Assembly (NCBI RefSeq): GCF_028596025.1
Contig: NZ_CP117167.1
Span: 4,154,001 to 4,218,000, forward strand
Source: Mucilaginibacter jinjuensis
GTDB taxonomy: Bacteria > Bacteroidota > Bacteroidia > Sphingobacteriales > Sphingobacteriaceae
Direction: 5' to 3'
Length of the DNA stretch: 64,000 bases
Position 1 is the first letter of the stretch; every line of letters starts with the position of its first letter. The notes beneath the pieces are model-generated. The model made no database searches, was not told the DNA's origin, and worked only from the letters and a program-made list of their open reading frames with translations. The position numbers and the translations under genes were made by a program. Below, piece by piece: positions 9,305-18,526 of this stretch.

Positions 9305-10087
9305 TTAACGGTAAATAGCATTAAGCACGCCAGCCAAACGGATACCAGCCTTTTCCATACGCTCTTCAAAAACCGGGATATGTGCTTTATAATACGCTTC
9401 ATCAAAATCACTGCTCTTACCTGCATCAGCATATAATTGCTCGCTCACCTGGTAACTCTCGTATAACCATTTCAGCATATCATCTTTTTGCCAGGTTTTG
9501 ATTTCTGACGGAGTAGCGTGATCTACCTTTTCTGCCAGTTGCTCATAAGTTAGTCCTTCGTGCTCTGGTAAACCGCTATCCCATAAACCATGTAAGTTAC
9601 CCGGGTTGCCTAAAAAGGTTACTTTGATCTTGTTACCACCCTGATCTTCAGAACGGCTTACGTGCATTGGCTGGTGCAAATCGCCCACCATGTGAACAAT
9701 AAACTTAAGGGCGAAGATCTTTTCTTCACGGGTCTTTGCCGGATTTTTCAAGTCTGCTTCGCATTTAAGCAGCGCTTTGTAAACGTTGTCGTTTTTCTTA
9801 GCCAGCACGGTATCTTTAAAAGCTTGCTCAGTTAAGCCGGCCGGTACATTAATGTAATGCCATGGTGCGGTATATTTGTACTGGTCCTGCGAACGGATTT
9901 GGTCGGCATAAGTACTTACATCTGCCAAACTTTCTTCCTCCAGCAAATCTTTAACTGCTACTGCAGCTTTAGGTGTCAGATGCTTTTCAGCAATTTTTCC
10001 AATAGTACGGTGGCCGGTAACACCCCATGAAACGAGGGCAACCGTAACCAGCAACATTAAAATAGGGGTAATAATTCTTTTGATCAT
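9305..10087 (-). CDS. Secreted S1/P1-type zinc nuclease
   Basis: 260 residues. The signal peptide ends so that Trp of SWGVTGHRTIGKIAEKHL would be at or near the mature N-terminus, as required for zinc binding in P1 nuclease. Further ligands are visible in order: Asp in TYADQIR, His in APWHYINVP, then HMVGDLHQPMHV, and H/D in NLHGLWDSGL. The full trinuclear zinc set seems intact. Such enzymes cut single-stranded DNA/RNA and act as 3'-nucleotidases. It lies between the Oar-like receptor (57 bases upstream) and the phosphodiesterase (4 bases downstream), supporting a nucleic-acid degradation operon. Confidence 0.9.
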   Translation of the reverse strand: MIKRIITPILMLLVTVALVSWGVTGHRTIGKIAEKHLTPKAAVAVKDLLEEESLADVSTYADQIRSQDQYKYTAPWHYINVPAGLTEQAFKDTVLAKKNDNVYKALLKCEADLKNPAKTREEKIFALKFIVHMVGDLHQPMHVSRSEDQGGNKIKVTFLGNPGNLHGLWDSGLPEHEGLTYEQLAEKVDHATPSEIKTWQKDDMLKWLYESYQVSEQLYADAGKSSDFDEAYYKAHIPVFEERMEKAGIRLAGVLNAIYR

Positions 10088-10144
10088 GATATTTATTTGC
10101 GTTTAAAAGTAAGCGGCAATTATAAAATTGCCGCTTACTAATTG

Positions 10145-13100
10145 TTAATTAAAAATGTAACGGAAACCGAACTGCATAGTCCAGGTTGAGCCGAAGCCTA
10201 CGTTGTCTCTAAACGTTTGCGAAGCAGGTAAATTACGATCTGTTTGCAGGGTAAAGGTTGGTTTAACATTACCACCCGGTACCAATGAAGCAATGTTTTT
10301 AGGCACAAGGATATTGCTTGTTGCTACACTTCTTTGGATGCCCCATTCTTTATTAAGGAAGTTACCCACGTTAAGAATATCTAAGCTAAACTGAATGGTG
10401 TTACGTTTACCGCCAACGTTAGTGAAAATATCCTGCAGGAATTTGAAATCAAATTGCCCCTGGAATTGGCCAATAGCACCATTGCGTTCGGCATACTTTC
10501 CTTTGCGGCCGCGCAGGTATTTATCCTGATCAATATATCTGAAAAACATATCGCTTTGTTGCTGTGCTGTATAAGTTACAGCAGTGGCACCCGAGCCAAC
10601 AGTAAGCGGTACAAATGTAATTTCAGATGGATCTTTAGGTACATAAATTAAATCGGCATTAGCACCATCGCGGTTAATATCACCCGAATAAGTATATGAG
10701 AAACGGCTGTTAGAACCGTCATATACCAAAGTAACCTGCGAACCTAAATGCTTAATAAATTCTTTACGGTAGTAAACAGATGCAATAATTCTATCCGGAG
10801 ATACCGAACCCGAATGCCCTAACTCTGGCTGGTTAGCTCCGTTAACCGAAGTAGTACCCTGCCAGCCTGACAATGTTTGGTCGCCGCCACCTTCGTACAG
10901 ACTTTTTGCATCGCTGTGTACGTAAGATATTGATCCGCCAAAACCATTACTAAAGCGCTTGGCTAAAGTTGTAGTGATTGAATAGTAATAACCTCTTGAT
11001 GAATTATCCAATACAATTACGTTGAATGCACCCGGTTGCTGGCCACCGCCTGGGATAACAGTACCATTTGGCACAGCTTGACCATTGAGGATAGGGTTGA
11101 TAAACTTATCAGTATTGGCATTCGGATAAATCATCCTGTTATCCGGGTAACCCGCCACATTTAGCGGTTTAGGGTCAACCAGGTTAGCATTGCGGAACAA
11201 TACCGTATTAATATCTTTATTAAATATACCCTCAATAGTACCCACGATACCGAATGGTAACTTGGCATCTAAAGCTAAACTCATTTTGTAAGTCTGCGGC
11301 ATTTTTAAGTCTTTAGCCATTACCGTGATCGGGTTAGGCAAAACAGTTCCTGCTGCAGGTGGCGTTGCCGGGCGATAAGCACCAATATTAGGATTGAATG
11401 GACCCGGCGTATTGTTTTGCCCCGAATAAGTTTCGGTTACTTGCAACATACCAGCATCGCCAGACTGTGCAACTATCCATACATAAGGGATTTTTCCGGT
11501 GAAGATACCAGCACCACCCCTTAATTGTAATGAACGGTCGCCTTTTAAATCCCAGTTAAAGCCGATACGAGGTGAAAACAATACTTTGGCACTCGGCAAA
11601 TTACCTGTGTTTAAATGTTCGCCATGTGCGAAGGTTAACTGCGATACCAATGGATGTTCTTCCAATACTTTAGGGTAAGCGCCCAGATCTAAACGCAAGC
11701 CAACTGTAAGGTGAAATTTATCACTAACGGCAATCTCATCCTGACCATAAACAGAGTACTGGCCAAATTTAAATGTTGGATAAGCCTGTGCGTACCCTGG
11801 CGAAAGCGAATAGGTTTGTGCAAAATCGGCAGGTTTAGCACCGTTCACAAAATCATCCCATGAATTGAAGGTGTAATAGCTGGTAGCAAAACGCTGGAAG
11901 CCATTTTTGGTGATACTGAAATCGCCTTGTACACCTGCGGTAAAATTATGCTTACCGGCAGACCAGGTTAAGTAATCGTTTAGTGAATATAGTTGAACAT
12001 CGCGCAGGTTACCATAAGTAAACGGCTCATAACCGAATGAAGTAAATGGACGGCCATCTTTCAGAATATCTACAAACGGAAATATCTGGCTGTCTGAACT
12101 TCTTGGGTCATTTTGGTTGGTATATGATAAACGAAGTGTATTGTTAAAGCCGCTGCCTATTTTGCTGTCTAATTCTGCAGTTAACGAATATAAATTGGCT
12201 TCCTGATAATAGTTTGAGTTTGCAAACGGCAAAGCATAAGTATCTGTACGTGAGCCGTTAGAAAAACCGGGAAGCGGGCTGCGTGAAGTACTTACAAACG
12301 ATGGGCTTCTAGTTTTAACATAACTGTAACGAACGTTAAAATGGTTTTTATCATTAATATTCCAGTCTAAACGGGCTAACAGATTGGTACGCTCCGATTC
12401 AAAATTATACCCTTGGTATGGACCTGTTTCATAACCATATTTATTTTTCAGGTAGGCGCTAATTGCATCTAACTCTGCCATGGTAGGGCGTGTAATATTA
12501 GGTGCGCTGCCAAATGGTGCAGCGTCAGTTGCTGCAACACGGGTTTGGCCCGGGTCAACCTCGGTTTCGCGTTCGGCATTTAAAAACAGGAATAATTTGT
12601 TTTTAATAATTGGCCCGCCTACGCGTGCACCATAAATACGGTACGACTGATTTGTTGCAACCAATTCGGGATAAGTACTTACTTTGGTACCAATCTGGTT
12701 TTGGTTACGGAAATAGGTATAGGCAGATGCGGAAACATCATTTGTACCCGAACGGGTAACTGCGTTAATTGAACCACCGATAAAACCAGTTTGGCGAATA
12801 TCATAAGGAGTTACGTTAACCGAGATTTCTTCTAATGCATCTATCGATACCGGGTTACCATTACCAGGCAGGTTACTGCCGATACCGAAGTTGTTGTTAA
12901 AGTCGGCGCCATCCAGCGTAACGTTATTTTGACGCGAGTTACCACCGCCAATAGAGTTACCATTAGATTGTGGCGTTAACCGTGTCAGGTCATTAAGGCT
13001 TCGGTCAATAGTTGGTAAGGCATTAATTTCGCGGGTCGATAAGTTGGTCGATGTTCCGGTCCTATCCGCATTTAAAATAGAGTTCCGGTCGGCGGTTTTA

Positions 13101-13450
13101 ATAGCAACCTCACTTAATAATACAGATGAGTTATCCAGTGATACGTTAAGTACATAAGGATCACCTATTTTCAGATCAATATTGTCGATGATCTTGGGTT
13201 CATAACCGATATAAGATATTTTGATACGGTAAGGGCCGCCCGGGCGCATACCTGGAATTGTGAAGCGCCCTGTTTTGTTTGTAGCAGCGCCATAAACGGT
13301 ACCTGTTGGTAAGTGGGTAGCTGTAATAGTTACACCTATCAGCATTTCTTTGGCATCTTTAATAGTACCGGTAAGTGTTCCTGTAGTTACCTGTGCATGT
13401 ACGGCCAATGAAGAAAAAAGTAAAAGAAAATATGTAAGCAGTTTTCGCAT
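10145..13450 (-). CDS. Oar-like TonB-dependent receptor
   Basis: 1101 residues. A signal peptide (ending VHA-QV) is followed by a carboxypeptidase-regulatory-like beta-sandwich (about 25-105: TLTGTIKDAKEMLIGVTITATHLPTG), a plug domain (TSTNLSTREINALPTIDRS, VTLDGADFNNNFGIG, ETGFIGGSINAVTRSGTN-like) and an outer-membrane barrel ending in WTMQFGFRYIFN with the terminal aromatic. The layout matches Oar family receptors rather than SusC, and no SusD accompanies it. No N-terminal STN signalling domain is present although a FecR/ECF sigma pair lies directly upstream. It is followed by nuclease and phosphodiesterase genes, so its cargo may be nucleic-acid derived; that is inference from context. Confidence 0.88.
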   Translation of the reverse strand: MRKLLTYFLLLFSSLAVHAQVTTGTLTGTIKDAKEMLIGVTITATHLPTGTVYGAATNKTGRFTIPGMRPGGPYRIKISYIGYEPKIIDNIDLKIGDPYVLNVSLDNSSVLLSEVAIKTADRNSILNADRTGTSTNLSTREINALPTIDRSLNDLTRLTPQSNGNSIGGGNSRQNNVTLDGADFNNNFGIGSNLPGNGNPVSIDALEEISVNVTPYDIRQTGFIGGSINAVTRSGTNDVSASAYTYFRNQNQIGTKVSTYPELVATNQSYRIYGARVGGPIIKNKLFLFLNAERETEVDPGQTRVAATDAAPFGSAPNITRPTMAELDAISAYLKNKYGYETGPYQGYNFESERTNLLARLDWNINDKNHFNVRYSYVKTRSPSFVSTSRSPLPGFSNGSRTDTYALPFANSNYYQEANLYSLTAELDSKIGSGFNNTLRLSYTNQNDPRSSDSQIFPFVDILKDGRPFTSFGYEPFTYGNLRDVQLYSLNDYLTWSAGKHNFTAGVQGDFSITKNGFQRFATSYYTFNSWDDFVNGAKPADFAQTYSLSPGYAQAYPTFKFGQYSVYGQDEIAVSDKFHLTVGLRLDLGAYPKVLEEHPLVSQLTFAHGEHLNTGNLPSAKVLFSPRIGFNWDLKGDRSLQLRGGAGIFTGKIPYVWIVAQSGDAGMLQVTETYSGQNNTPGPFNPNIGAYRPATPPAAGTVLPNPITVMAKDLKMPQTYKMSLALDAKLPFGIVGTIEGIFNKDINTVLFRNANLVDPKPLNVAGYPDNRMIYPNANTDKFINPILNGQAVPNGTVIPGGGQQPGAFNVIVLDNSSRGYYYSITTTLAKRFSNGFGGSISYVHSDAKSLYEGGGDQTLSGWQGTTSVNGANQPELGHSGSVSPDRIIASVYYRKEFIKHLGSQVTLVYDGSNSRFSYTYSGDINRDGANADLIYVPKDPSEITFVPLTVGSGATAVTYTAQQQSDMFFRYIDQDKYLRGRKGKYAERNGAIGQFQGQFDFKFLQDIFTNVGGKRNTIQFSLDILNVGNFLNKEWGIQRSVATSNILVPKNIASLVPGGNVKPTFTLQTDRNLPASQTFRDNVGFGSTWTMQFGFRYIFN

Positions 13451-13504
13451 TATTTCTATATTGTTGCTTTAATTAATTTTAGACGAGTTAATTGAAAAAG
13501 GTCC

Positions 13505-13558
13505 GGGCTGCTACAGCCCCTACCAGATAACCGCAGGTGTTTCCAGCACCTCGGTTAT
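13505..13558 (-). terminator. Paired hairpins between fecR and receptor gene
   Basis: Two inverted repeats lie in the gap after the FecR stop. One is ATAACC..AGGTG pairing with CACCT..GGTTAT (13527-13558). The other is GGGCTG/CAGCCC (13505-13519), followed on the minus strand by GGACCTTTTTC. They could terminate or attenuate read-through from sigma-fecR so that the receptor operon depends on its own promoter. Confidence 0.5.
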
Positions 13559-13575
13559 TTTATCCCTGTTTTTGT

Positions 13576-14583
13576 TTATTTCATGCGTTTGTCCGGGGCG
13601 TTAATGATGAGATGATTATTATCCAGGCTGTAGCTCATACCCGTTGTTAATGTTAAGCGCTGCAGCACCTGGTGAAGGTTTTGGTTTGCCAGATGAAAAG
13701 TGTATGCAGTTGGATCGAACTGCGGATGATTAACCTTGACGCTTACGTTGAAGTGCCTTGCCAGTTCATCGCCAATCTGAGCTAATGTCATAGTCTCCAG
13801 ATCAAATGAGCCCGGCGTTCTCCAGGTACTGATCAACTCAGCTTGTTTCTTATTAGATTCGGGCTTGCCGGTAGCTGTGTTGTAGTTGAGCACATCTCCC
13901 CTTTCCATAGCAGAGCGGATGAGGTGAAAATTGCCATGCTGATCACGGATACCTACATCTACACGGCCTGATGCTACTGAAACCTGGTATTGTTTTGTAA
14001 GATCGTATGCACGGATGTTAAAGGAAGTTCCGATATCGCGTGTAACTAAATTGCCGGAAACTACGCTGAACGGACGGGCAGTATCATGCTTTACCTTGAA
14101 GAAGGCCTCTCCCTTATCCAGGTAAACTATCCTCTTTTTATCTTGCTTAATTAATGGAATCCGGACAGTTGTGGCGGCGTTAAGCCAAACCTCGGTACTA
14201 TCGTCGAGCTTGATTTTTTTGACCTGCGCATTGGCAGTAATAATAGTTTGATAAGACTGCTTTATAGTAACGTGCAGACCTTGCTTTCTGTAAAAGATAC
14301 CGGCTATTGTAAACAACACGCCGATTGAACATGCAGCTTTAAACCAAACGGTGGAAGTCCACAGCTCACGTACTCTTGAATTGGAAATGCCTTGAGTAAG
14401 GCGTAGATTTAATTCCTGATAGATGCGTTTTTCGGTATCAGGATCATTCAGAATTTCTGCATCAGGGCCGTCTTCATAATTTTGAAACCAGTCGTCAACC
14501 AGTTTCTTTTCATGATCATCAATTTGTCCCTGCTCGTACTTACTGAACAGTTGCTTTAGCTGCGTATACTTTGGGTTCTTCAT
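13576..14583 (-). CDS. FecR family anti-sigma factor / transmembrane sensor
   Basis: 335 residues, ATG at 14583. Layout: cytoplasmic N-terminal helical domain with the usual EKKLVDDWFQNY motif (about 1-75), one membrane helix near residues 80-98 (WFKAACSIGVLFTIAGIFY), a periplasmic FecR beta-domain (LDDSTEVWLNAATTVRIP, DKGEAFFKV, RPFSVVSGNLVTRDIGTSFNIRAY), and a C-terminal DUF4974 domain (LARHFNVSVKVN). It would hold the adjacent ECF sigma factor inactive until a receptor signal arrives. It lies 53 bases downstream of the sigma gene and upstream of the Oar-like receptor, which has no STN domain, so how the signal would reach it is unclear. Confidence 0.92.
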   Translation of the reverse strand: MKNPKYTQLKQLFSKYEQGQIDDHEKKLVDDWFQNYEDGPDAEILNDPDTEKRIYQELNLRLTQGISNSRVRELWTSTVWFKAACSIGVLFTIAGIFYRKQGLHVTIKQSYQTIITANAQVKKIKLDDSTEVWLNAATTVRIPLIKQDKKRIVYLDKGEAFFKVKHDTARPFSVVSGNLVTRDIGTSFNIRAYDLTKQYQVSVASGRVDVGIRDQHGNFHLIRSAMERGDVLNYNTATGKPESNKKQAELISTWRTPGSFDLETMTLAQIGDELARHFNVSVKVNHPQFDPTAYTFHLANQNLHQVLQRLTLTTGMSYSLDNNHLIINAPDKRMK

Positions 14584-14636
14584 TCAGCACTATTAGTGCT
14601 CGAACCGCCCAAAAGTACTTTAAGAAGGTGTTAAGT

Positions 14637-15227
14637 TTACATTAAACCTTCTACCACCTGAAATACCAGGAATGAGAAGTAAATGAGCGAGCCTTGCTCC
14701 ATGCAAATACGCAACCTTTTTAGGGCTTCTGAAATATTATTTTTAACGGTTTGTTCTGACAAGCCAAGTTCGACAGCAATTTCTCTGATCGATTTATCCT
14801 CAAACCGGCTCAATTGAAAGCACTTACGCATATTGGAAGGCATTTTAGATAACTCCTCGTCAACAGTATGCTTTACTTCTTTTAATAAGATCTGATCATC
14901 CGGCTGGGCCGACCGCTGAATGTTCTCCAATAAAACATCAGCGCCGACTAATCTTATTTTATCCTTCCGGAACCCCATCATTACATTACTCCGGGCTACC
15001 GTATTTAAATAGGGCATAAAAGATTCCTGGGCATAAAGAACTTCCCTGTTTTTCCAGATGTATAAAAAAACGTCCTGTAAAATATCTTTGGTCTGGCTTT
15101 CGTCCTGGGTTAAACGGTAAACAAACGAAAAAAGCTTCTTCCAGTACCTGTTAAAAAGTACGTGAAACGCGTCTTCATCGCCCAGGGCCATAGCCTCTAA
15201 TAATGCCTGATCTGATTGGTTTATCAT
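14637..15227 (-). CDS. ECF RNA polymerase sigma factor (Bacteroidetes FecI-like)
   Basis: 196 residues from the ATG at 15227 (MINQSDQALLEAMALGDEDAF); a GTG four codons upstream is less likely. Region 2 is visible as FHVLFNRYWKKLFSFVYRLTQDESQTKDILQDVFLYIWKNRE, and region 4 as the helix-turn-helix IREIAVELGLSEQTVKNNISEALKRL. The C-terminus ends in a hydrophobic stretch, as in many Bacteroidota FecI-type factors. It is paired with the downstream FecR and probably drives the Oar-like receptor, nuclease and phosphodiesterase genes. Confidence 0.92.
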   Translation of the reverse strand: MINQSDQALLEAMALGDEDAFHVLFNRYWKKLFSFVYRLTQDESQTKDILQDVFLYIWKNREVLYAQESFMPYLNTVARSNVMMGFRKDKIRLVGADVLLENIQRSAQPDDQILLKEVKHTVDEELSKMPSNMRKCFQLSRFEDKSIREIAVELGLSEQTVKNNISEALKRLRICMEQGSLIYFSFLVFQVVEGLM

Positions 15228-15453
15228 AAAAAATGTCACACTTCCTGCCTACAGTAATAGGAAAAGCATATTTAACGCTCTGTTTATGGGCTGGCCATAC
15301 GCTCGCATCCGTATGGTCATTCAATAGTTTGCCACAAAATTATCCCTGTGAGGTAAAGTCTATGTTAGAGCGACATTAATAAAAGGCACATTGTGTAACA
15401 ACCTTGTAGAACTAGTGCTTAAGGCAGGTGAGGTAAGTGGATGAGCCACTATC

Positions 15454-15488
15454 AAAGCGCCTGTTCCGGGTTTCGAAACAGGCGCTTT
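15454..15488 (-). terminator. Hairpin terminator after the GH92 operon
   Basis: AAAGCGCCTGTT pairs with AACAGGCGCTTT around an 11-base loop, immediately after the GH92 stop. On the minus strand the T tract after the stem is only three bases long; on the plus strand it is longer. It is taken as the end of the sigma-FecR-SusCD-GDPD-GH92 locus. Confidence 0.7.
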
Positions 15489-15489
15489 T

Positions 15490-17559
15490 TTATTTTAAGT
15501 TGATATCAGAGATCCATTGATCGGCCAGTCCGAATTGTTTATTGGGTTGATCGGATGCCGTTATCGTTAATGTTCCACCCTGCATAATTTCCTGGTGGGT
15601 TAACCAATTTCTGTTAATGATTTTACCGTTGAGTTTAACAGATTGAATGTATTTATTATGTTCGGCATAGTTAACCACATTAATCCTGAAACTTTTACCA
15701 CCTGGCCAGTTCAGCTCAACCTGGTTAAAAAGCGGCACATTTAAATAATAAACCGGCCAGCCCACACAAGCCGGCGAAAAACCACAAGCGGCAAAAACAA
15801 ACCAGCCCGACATAGCCCCGGCATCATCATCCATGGTGCGCACATAGGTATCGGGCTTGTTCTGGTAAATTACATCAACAAAGGGATCTATACCCCGGCT
15901 GTTATCATTAAAATAGTATTGCACCACGGTATCCACAGCATATTTATGCATCATAGCCTGCGATTTGTAAGGCTCTAAAGATGCGTTGTACATCAGTGGA
16001 ACCTGGATATCAGGCTCATTGGCGTGGTTATAATAATCATTGTTAAAAAACTGATCGAGCTGTTTGATATTAGTTTGTGGGCCGCCAATCAGTTCAGTTA
16101 AGCCTTTTATATCAAATGGCACAAACCAGCGGTATTGCCATACCGTACCCTGATACAAGCCACGGGCAGGGATACGATCAACATCGTTCTTGGTAATATC
16201 TTTAAAATCTTTGTTCCAGTAATCTTTATAACCCAGTGCTTTTTGTTTGTACTGATTGCTTAACTCGGTTTTACCCGTAATAGCCAGTATTTGCGATAGT
16301 GCCCAGGCATCGTAGCTCGATTCCAGAGCCTTATCGGGATGCGAAAAATCGAGGCGGTTAACTTCTGCAATCAGCGAATCGGTAATTTTGTTGAAATCTA
16401 CTTTATAGCCTTTACGGTAAGCATCCAGCAAAACAACAATAGCATGCTCGGTACGTACCGTGTTTGATGGCTCATGCTGTGTAGCGTAATCCTTTTTACC
16501 AAATTGGTATAGATTAGCCAGTGAGGTAGTAATAGATTTGTATCTATCTGGGTATAGCAATGATAGTAATGGTAATTGTGTACGATAGTTATCCCAGATA
16601 GCCCAGCCGTTATAAACGCTGTCTGTGGTATGTTGCAAACTGCCATCGGTACCCCGGTAAGTACCATCAGGTTCAGAAATCAGGTAGGGCGATTGGATGG
16701 TGCGGTACATTAAAGAATAAAACAGCTTCTCTCTTGCAGGGTCGCCTTTAACACGGATGCGGCTTAAAGCCTCATTCCATCCTTGCTGACTTTTACTTTT
16801 CAGCTGATCAAAATCGCCAATGGTAAGCGCAGCTTGTGCATGCGCCACATCAACCGATGAAAAAGCAATGTTTAATTGTACTTGCTGGGTTTGAGAACCC
16901 AATCCTACAACCAGTTTATGCGCCGCTGTATTGGTAAACTTAACAGGCTGATTAAACCTGATAGCATAATAAACCCGGTAAATACCCACGTTACAAGTGG
17001 TGCGCGAATCAACCCAGCCGGTTAACCCGTCAGTTTGCAGTTCATGTTCTTCGGCTACAAACTTGTTGGCCAGTGTGTGGCTTAGATCAATAATAAATCC
17101 TTTTTTGCCCTGCGGGAAGCTATAATTTTCAACTCCCTGATTTTTGTATACGGCTATTTTAACTGCGATACGATTGCTGAAAGAAACCTGGTAAAAACCT
17201 GCGCCCGCACTTTCATTAGCTTTAGTAAGATCAACTACTGCGCTATCGCCCAAAAATGGTGCGATTAAAATATTACCACCGCTCCCCTGGCAACCTACAC
17301 CCTCGAAACGGTTATGTGTAAAGCCCAGAAATGTTTTGGCCTTATGCTCATATCCCATGTGCAGGTTGGGATATGTTTGTGGCCCGATACTCATCATACT
17401 GAATGGATAAGATGCGGCAGGCGACATTTGCCCATGATCGCCGGAGGACCCCAAAAATACATTAACCTCATCAGCAGGCTGTGCAATCGCTGGATTTTTA
17501 GTTTGAGCCGAAAGTGTTAAGCCAACAAATAGTAATAATGTAGAAAATAGGAGTTTCAT
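15490..17559 (-). CDS. GH92 family enzyme with Gln at the catalytic-acid position (putative mannose-1-phosphodiester-type)
   Basis: 689 residues, shorter than many GH92 enzymes, with a signal peptide ending SAQ. GH92 features: PAASYPFSMMSIGPQT and GFTHNRFEGVGCQGSGGN in the N-terminal beta-sandwich, then the (alpha/alpha)6 domain with WAIWDNYRTQLPL and the metal/base region MDDDAGAMSGWFVFAACGF (Asp577-579). The position where alpha-mannosidases usually have the acid Glu (pattern EGNxWQYxWFVPxD) reads LYQGTVWQYRWFVPFD, so it is Gln470 (codon CAG at 16152-16150). From memory, Gln here is known in GH92 enzymes that remove mannose-1-phosphate from phosphodiester-linked mannose, where no acid is needed for leaving-group departure. 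The preceding gene is a phosphodiesterase, which fits. Ordinary alpha-mannosidase activity is therefore doubtful. Confidence 0.88.
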   Translation of the reverse strand: MKLLFSTLLLFVGLTLSAQTKNPAIAQPADEVNVFLGSSGDHGQMSPAASYPFSMMSIGPQTYPNLHMGYEHKAKTFLGFTHNRFEGVGCQGSGGNILIAPFLGDSAVVDLTKANESAGAGFYQVSFSNRIAVKIAVYKNQGVENYSFPQGKKGFIIDLSHTLANKFVAEEHELQTDGLTGWVDSRTTCNVGIYRVYYAIRFNQPVKFTNTAAHKLVVGLGSQTQQVQLNIAFSSVDVAHAQAALTIGDFDQLKSKSQQGWNEALSRIRVKGDPAREKLFYSLMYRTIQSPYLISEPDGTYRGTDGSLQHTTDSVYNGWAIWDNYRTQLPLLSLLYPDRYKSITTSLANLYQFGKKDYATQHEPSNTVRTEHAIVVLLDAYRKGYKVDFNKITDSLIAEVNRLDFSHPDKALESSYDAWALSQILAITGKTELSNQYKQKALGYKDYWNKDFKDITKNDVDRIPARGLYQGTVWQYRWFVPFDIKGLTELIGGPQTNIKQLDQFFNNDYYNHANEPDIQVPLMYNASLEPYKSQAMMHKYAVDTVVQYYFNDNSRGIDPFVDVIYQNKPDTYVRTMDDDAGAMSGWFVFAACGFSPACVGWPVYYLNVPLFNQVELNWPGGKSFRINVVNYAEHNKYIQSVKLNGKIINRNWLTHQEIMQGGTLTITASDQPNKQFGLADQWISDINLK

Positions 17560-17584
17560 AGTAGATGCAGGGTAAATACAGGTA

Positions 17585-18448
17585 TTAACGGTGGAGTTGT
17601 TTTTTTCTCAGGTATTCCAAAAGTAATTTCGGGCGATCTGTCTGGATAATGGTTGCACCATGGTTAATGATCCAGTCCCAACTGTCTTCTTTATTATCGT
17701 CTTCAACGGCAGTATCATCATCGTGCCCGCCGTTAAGCGAAGCCCATAAAGAGTTGATCCAAACTTTAGATCCTGTTTTGGTGATGAATTTATTATCGGT
17801 CAATATAGCCGAAGTATCCTTCGTGAAAATCAATTCGAAAGCATAAGGTTTCATGCCTTTCAGGTAATCAGTAATTACTTTTCTGGCATCTGGTTTATCC
17901 AGGTTTACCACCGGCATATAGATAATCCTATCTACCAGTTGTGGGTATCTGTGCTGAAGCGAGTCAAAAGGCATTTCTGATTTAAAGATGGCCTGCTTTA
18001 ACGTACCGGTCTCTTTTAAAATAGCATAAGCTTCGGGGTAAACATCGTAGCTTTTATCAAGGTTTACTTTTACGCCGCTGCCTTTTAAAGCCAGCATTAC
18101 TTCTTTTAATGTAGGGATAGGATTATTGGTTACACGGCCTAAACCATTTTTTAACCTGAAGACTTTAATTTCATCTAGCGTATAATCGGCAGGCACGCCT
18201 TTGCCGTTGGTGGTACGGTTAATAGTTGCATCGTGCATGATAACGATTTCACCATCTTTCGTTTTTTTCAGGTCAAGCTCAACAATATCAACGCCCATAT
18301 CGGCAGCATATTGAAAGGCTCTTAATGAGTTTTCGGGGGCATTGCGCCAGTCGCCGCGGTGTGCGGTTACCATTATTTTATTTTGAGCCTCGGCAGCTCC
18401 AAATTGCACTAAAGCTATCGCAAATAGCAGGCACGTTCTTAATTTCAT
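17585..18448 (-). CDS. Secreted glycerophosphodiester phosphodiesterase family protein
   Basis: 287 residues with a signal peptide ending GAAEA-QN. The GDPD barrel motifs are complete: AHRGDWRNAPENSLRAF (catalytic His and Arg-Gly), VELDLKKTKDGEIVIMHD (metal Glu/Asp and second catalytic His), KVNLDKS and a final ATIIQTDRPKLLLEYL. An acidic insert (GGHDDDTAVEDDNKEDS, about residues 239-256) is unusual and may bind calcium. The family hydrolyses glycerophosphodiesters but includes members acting on other phosphodiesters. It sits between SusD (78 bases) and the GH92 enzyme (25 bases) in one operon, suggesting the imported glycan carries phosphodiester linkages. Confidence 0.88.
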   Translation of the reverse strand: MKLRTCLLFAIALVQFGAAEAQNKIMVTAHRGDWRNAPENSLRAFQYAADMGVDIVELDLKKTKDGEIVIMHDATINRTTNGKGVPADYTLDEIKVFRLKNGLGRVTNNPIPTLKEVMLALKGSGVKVNLDKSYDVYPEAYAILKETGTLKQAIFKSEMPFDSLQHRYPQLVDRIIYMPVVNLDKPDARKVITDYLKGMKPYAFELIFTKDTSAILTDNKFITKTGSKVWINSLWASLNGGHDDDTAVEDDNKEDSWDWIINHGATIIQTDRPKLLLEYLRKKQLHR

Positions 18449-18526
18449 TTAAAGTAGATTAGGGGTAAATATCGTAAAACAAGAAGAGGAGAAATTGCCC
18501 CCTCCCCTTCTTATATTCAGTTTTTA

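Noticed and set aside
9301..9432. N-terminal extension of the phosphodiesterase gene
   Set aside because: It overlaps the 3' end of the S1/P1 nuclease gene in another frame and lacks a signal peptide; the ATG at 9300 fits.
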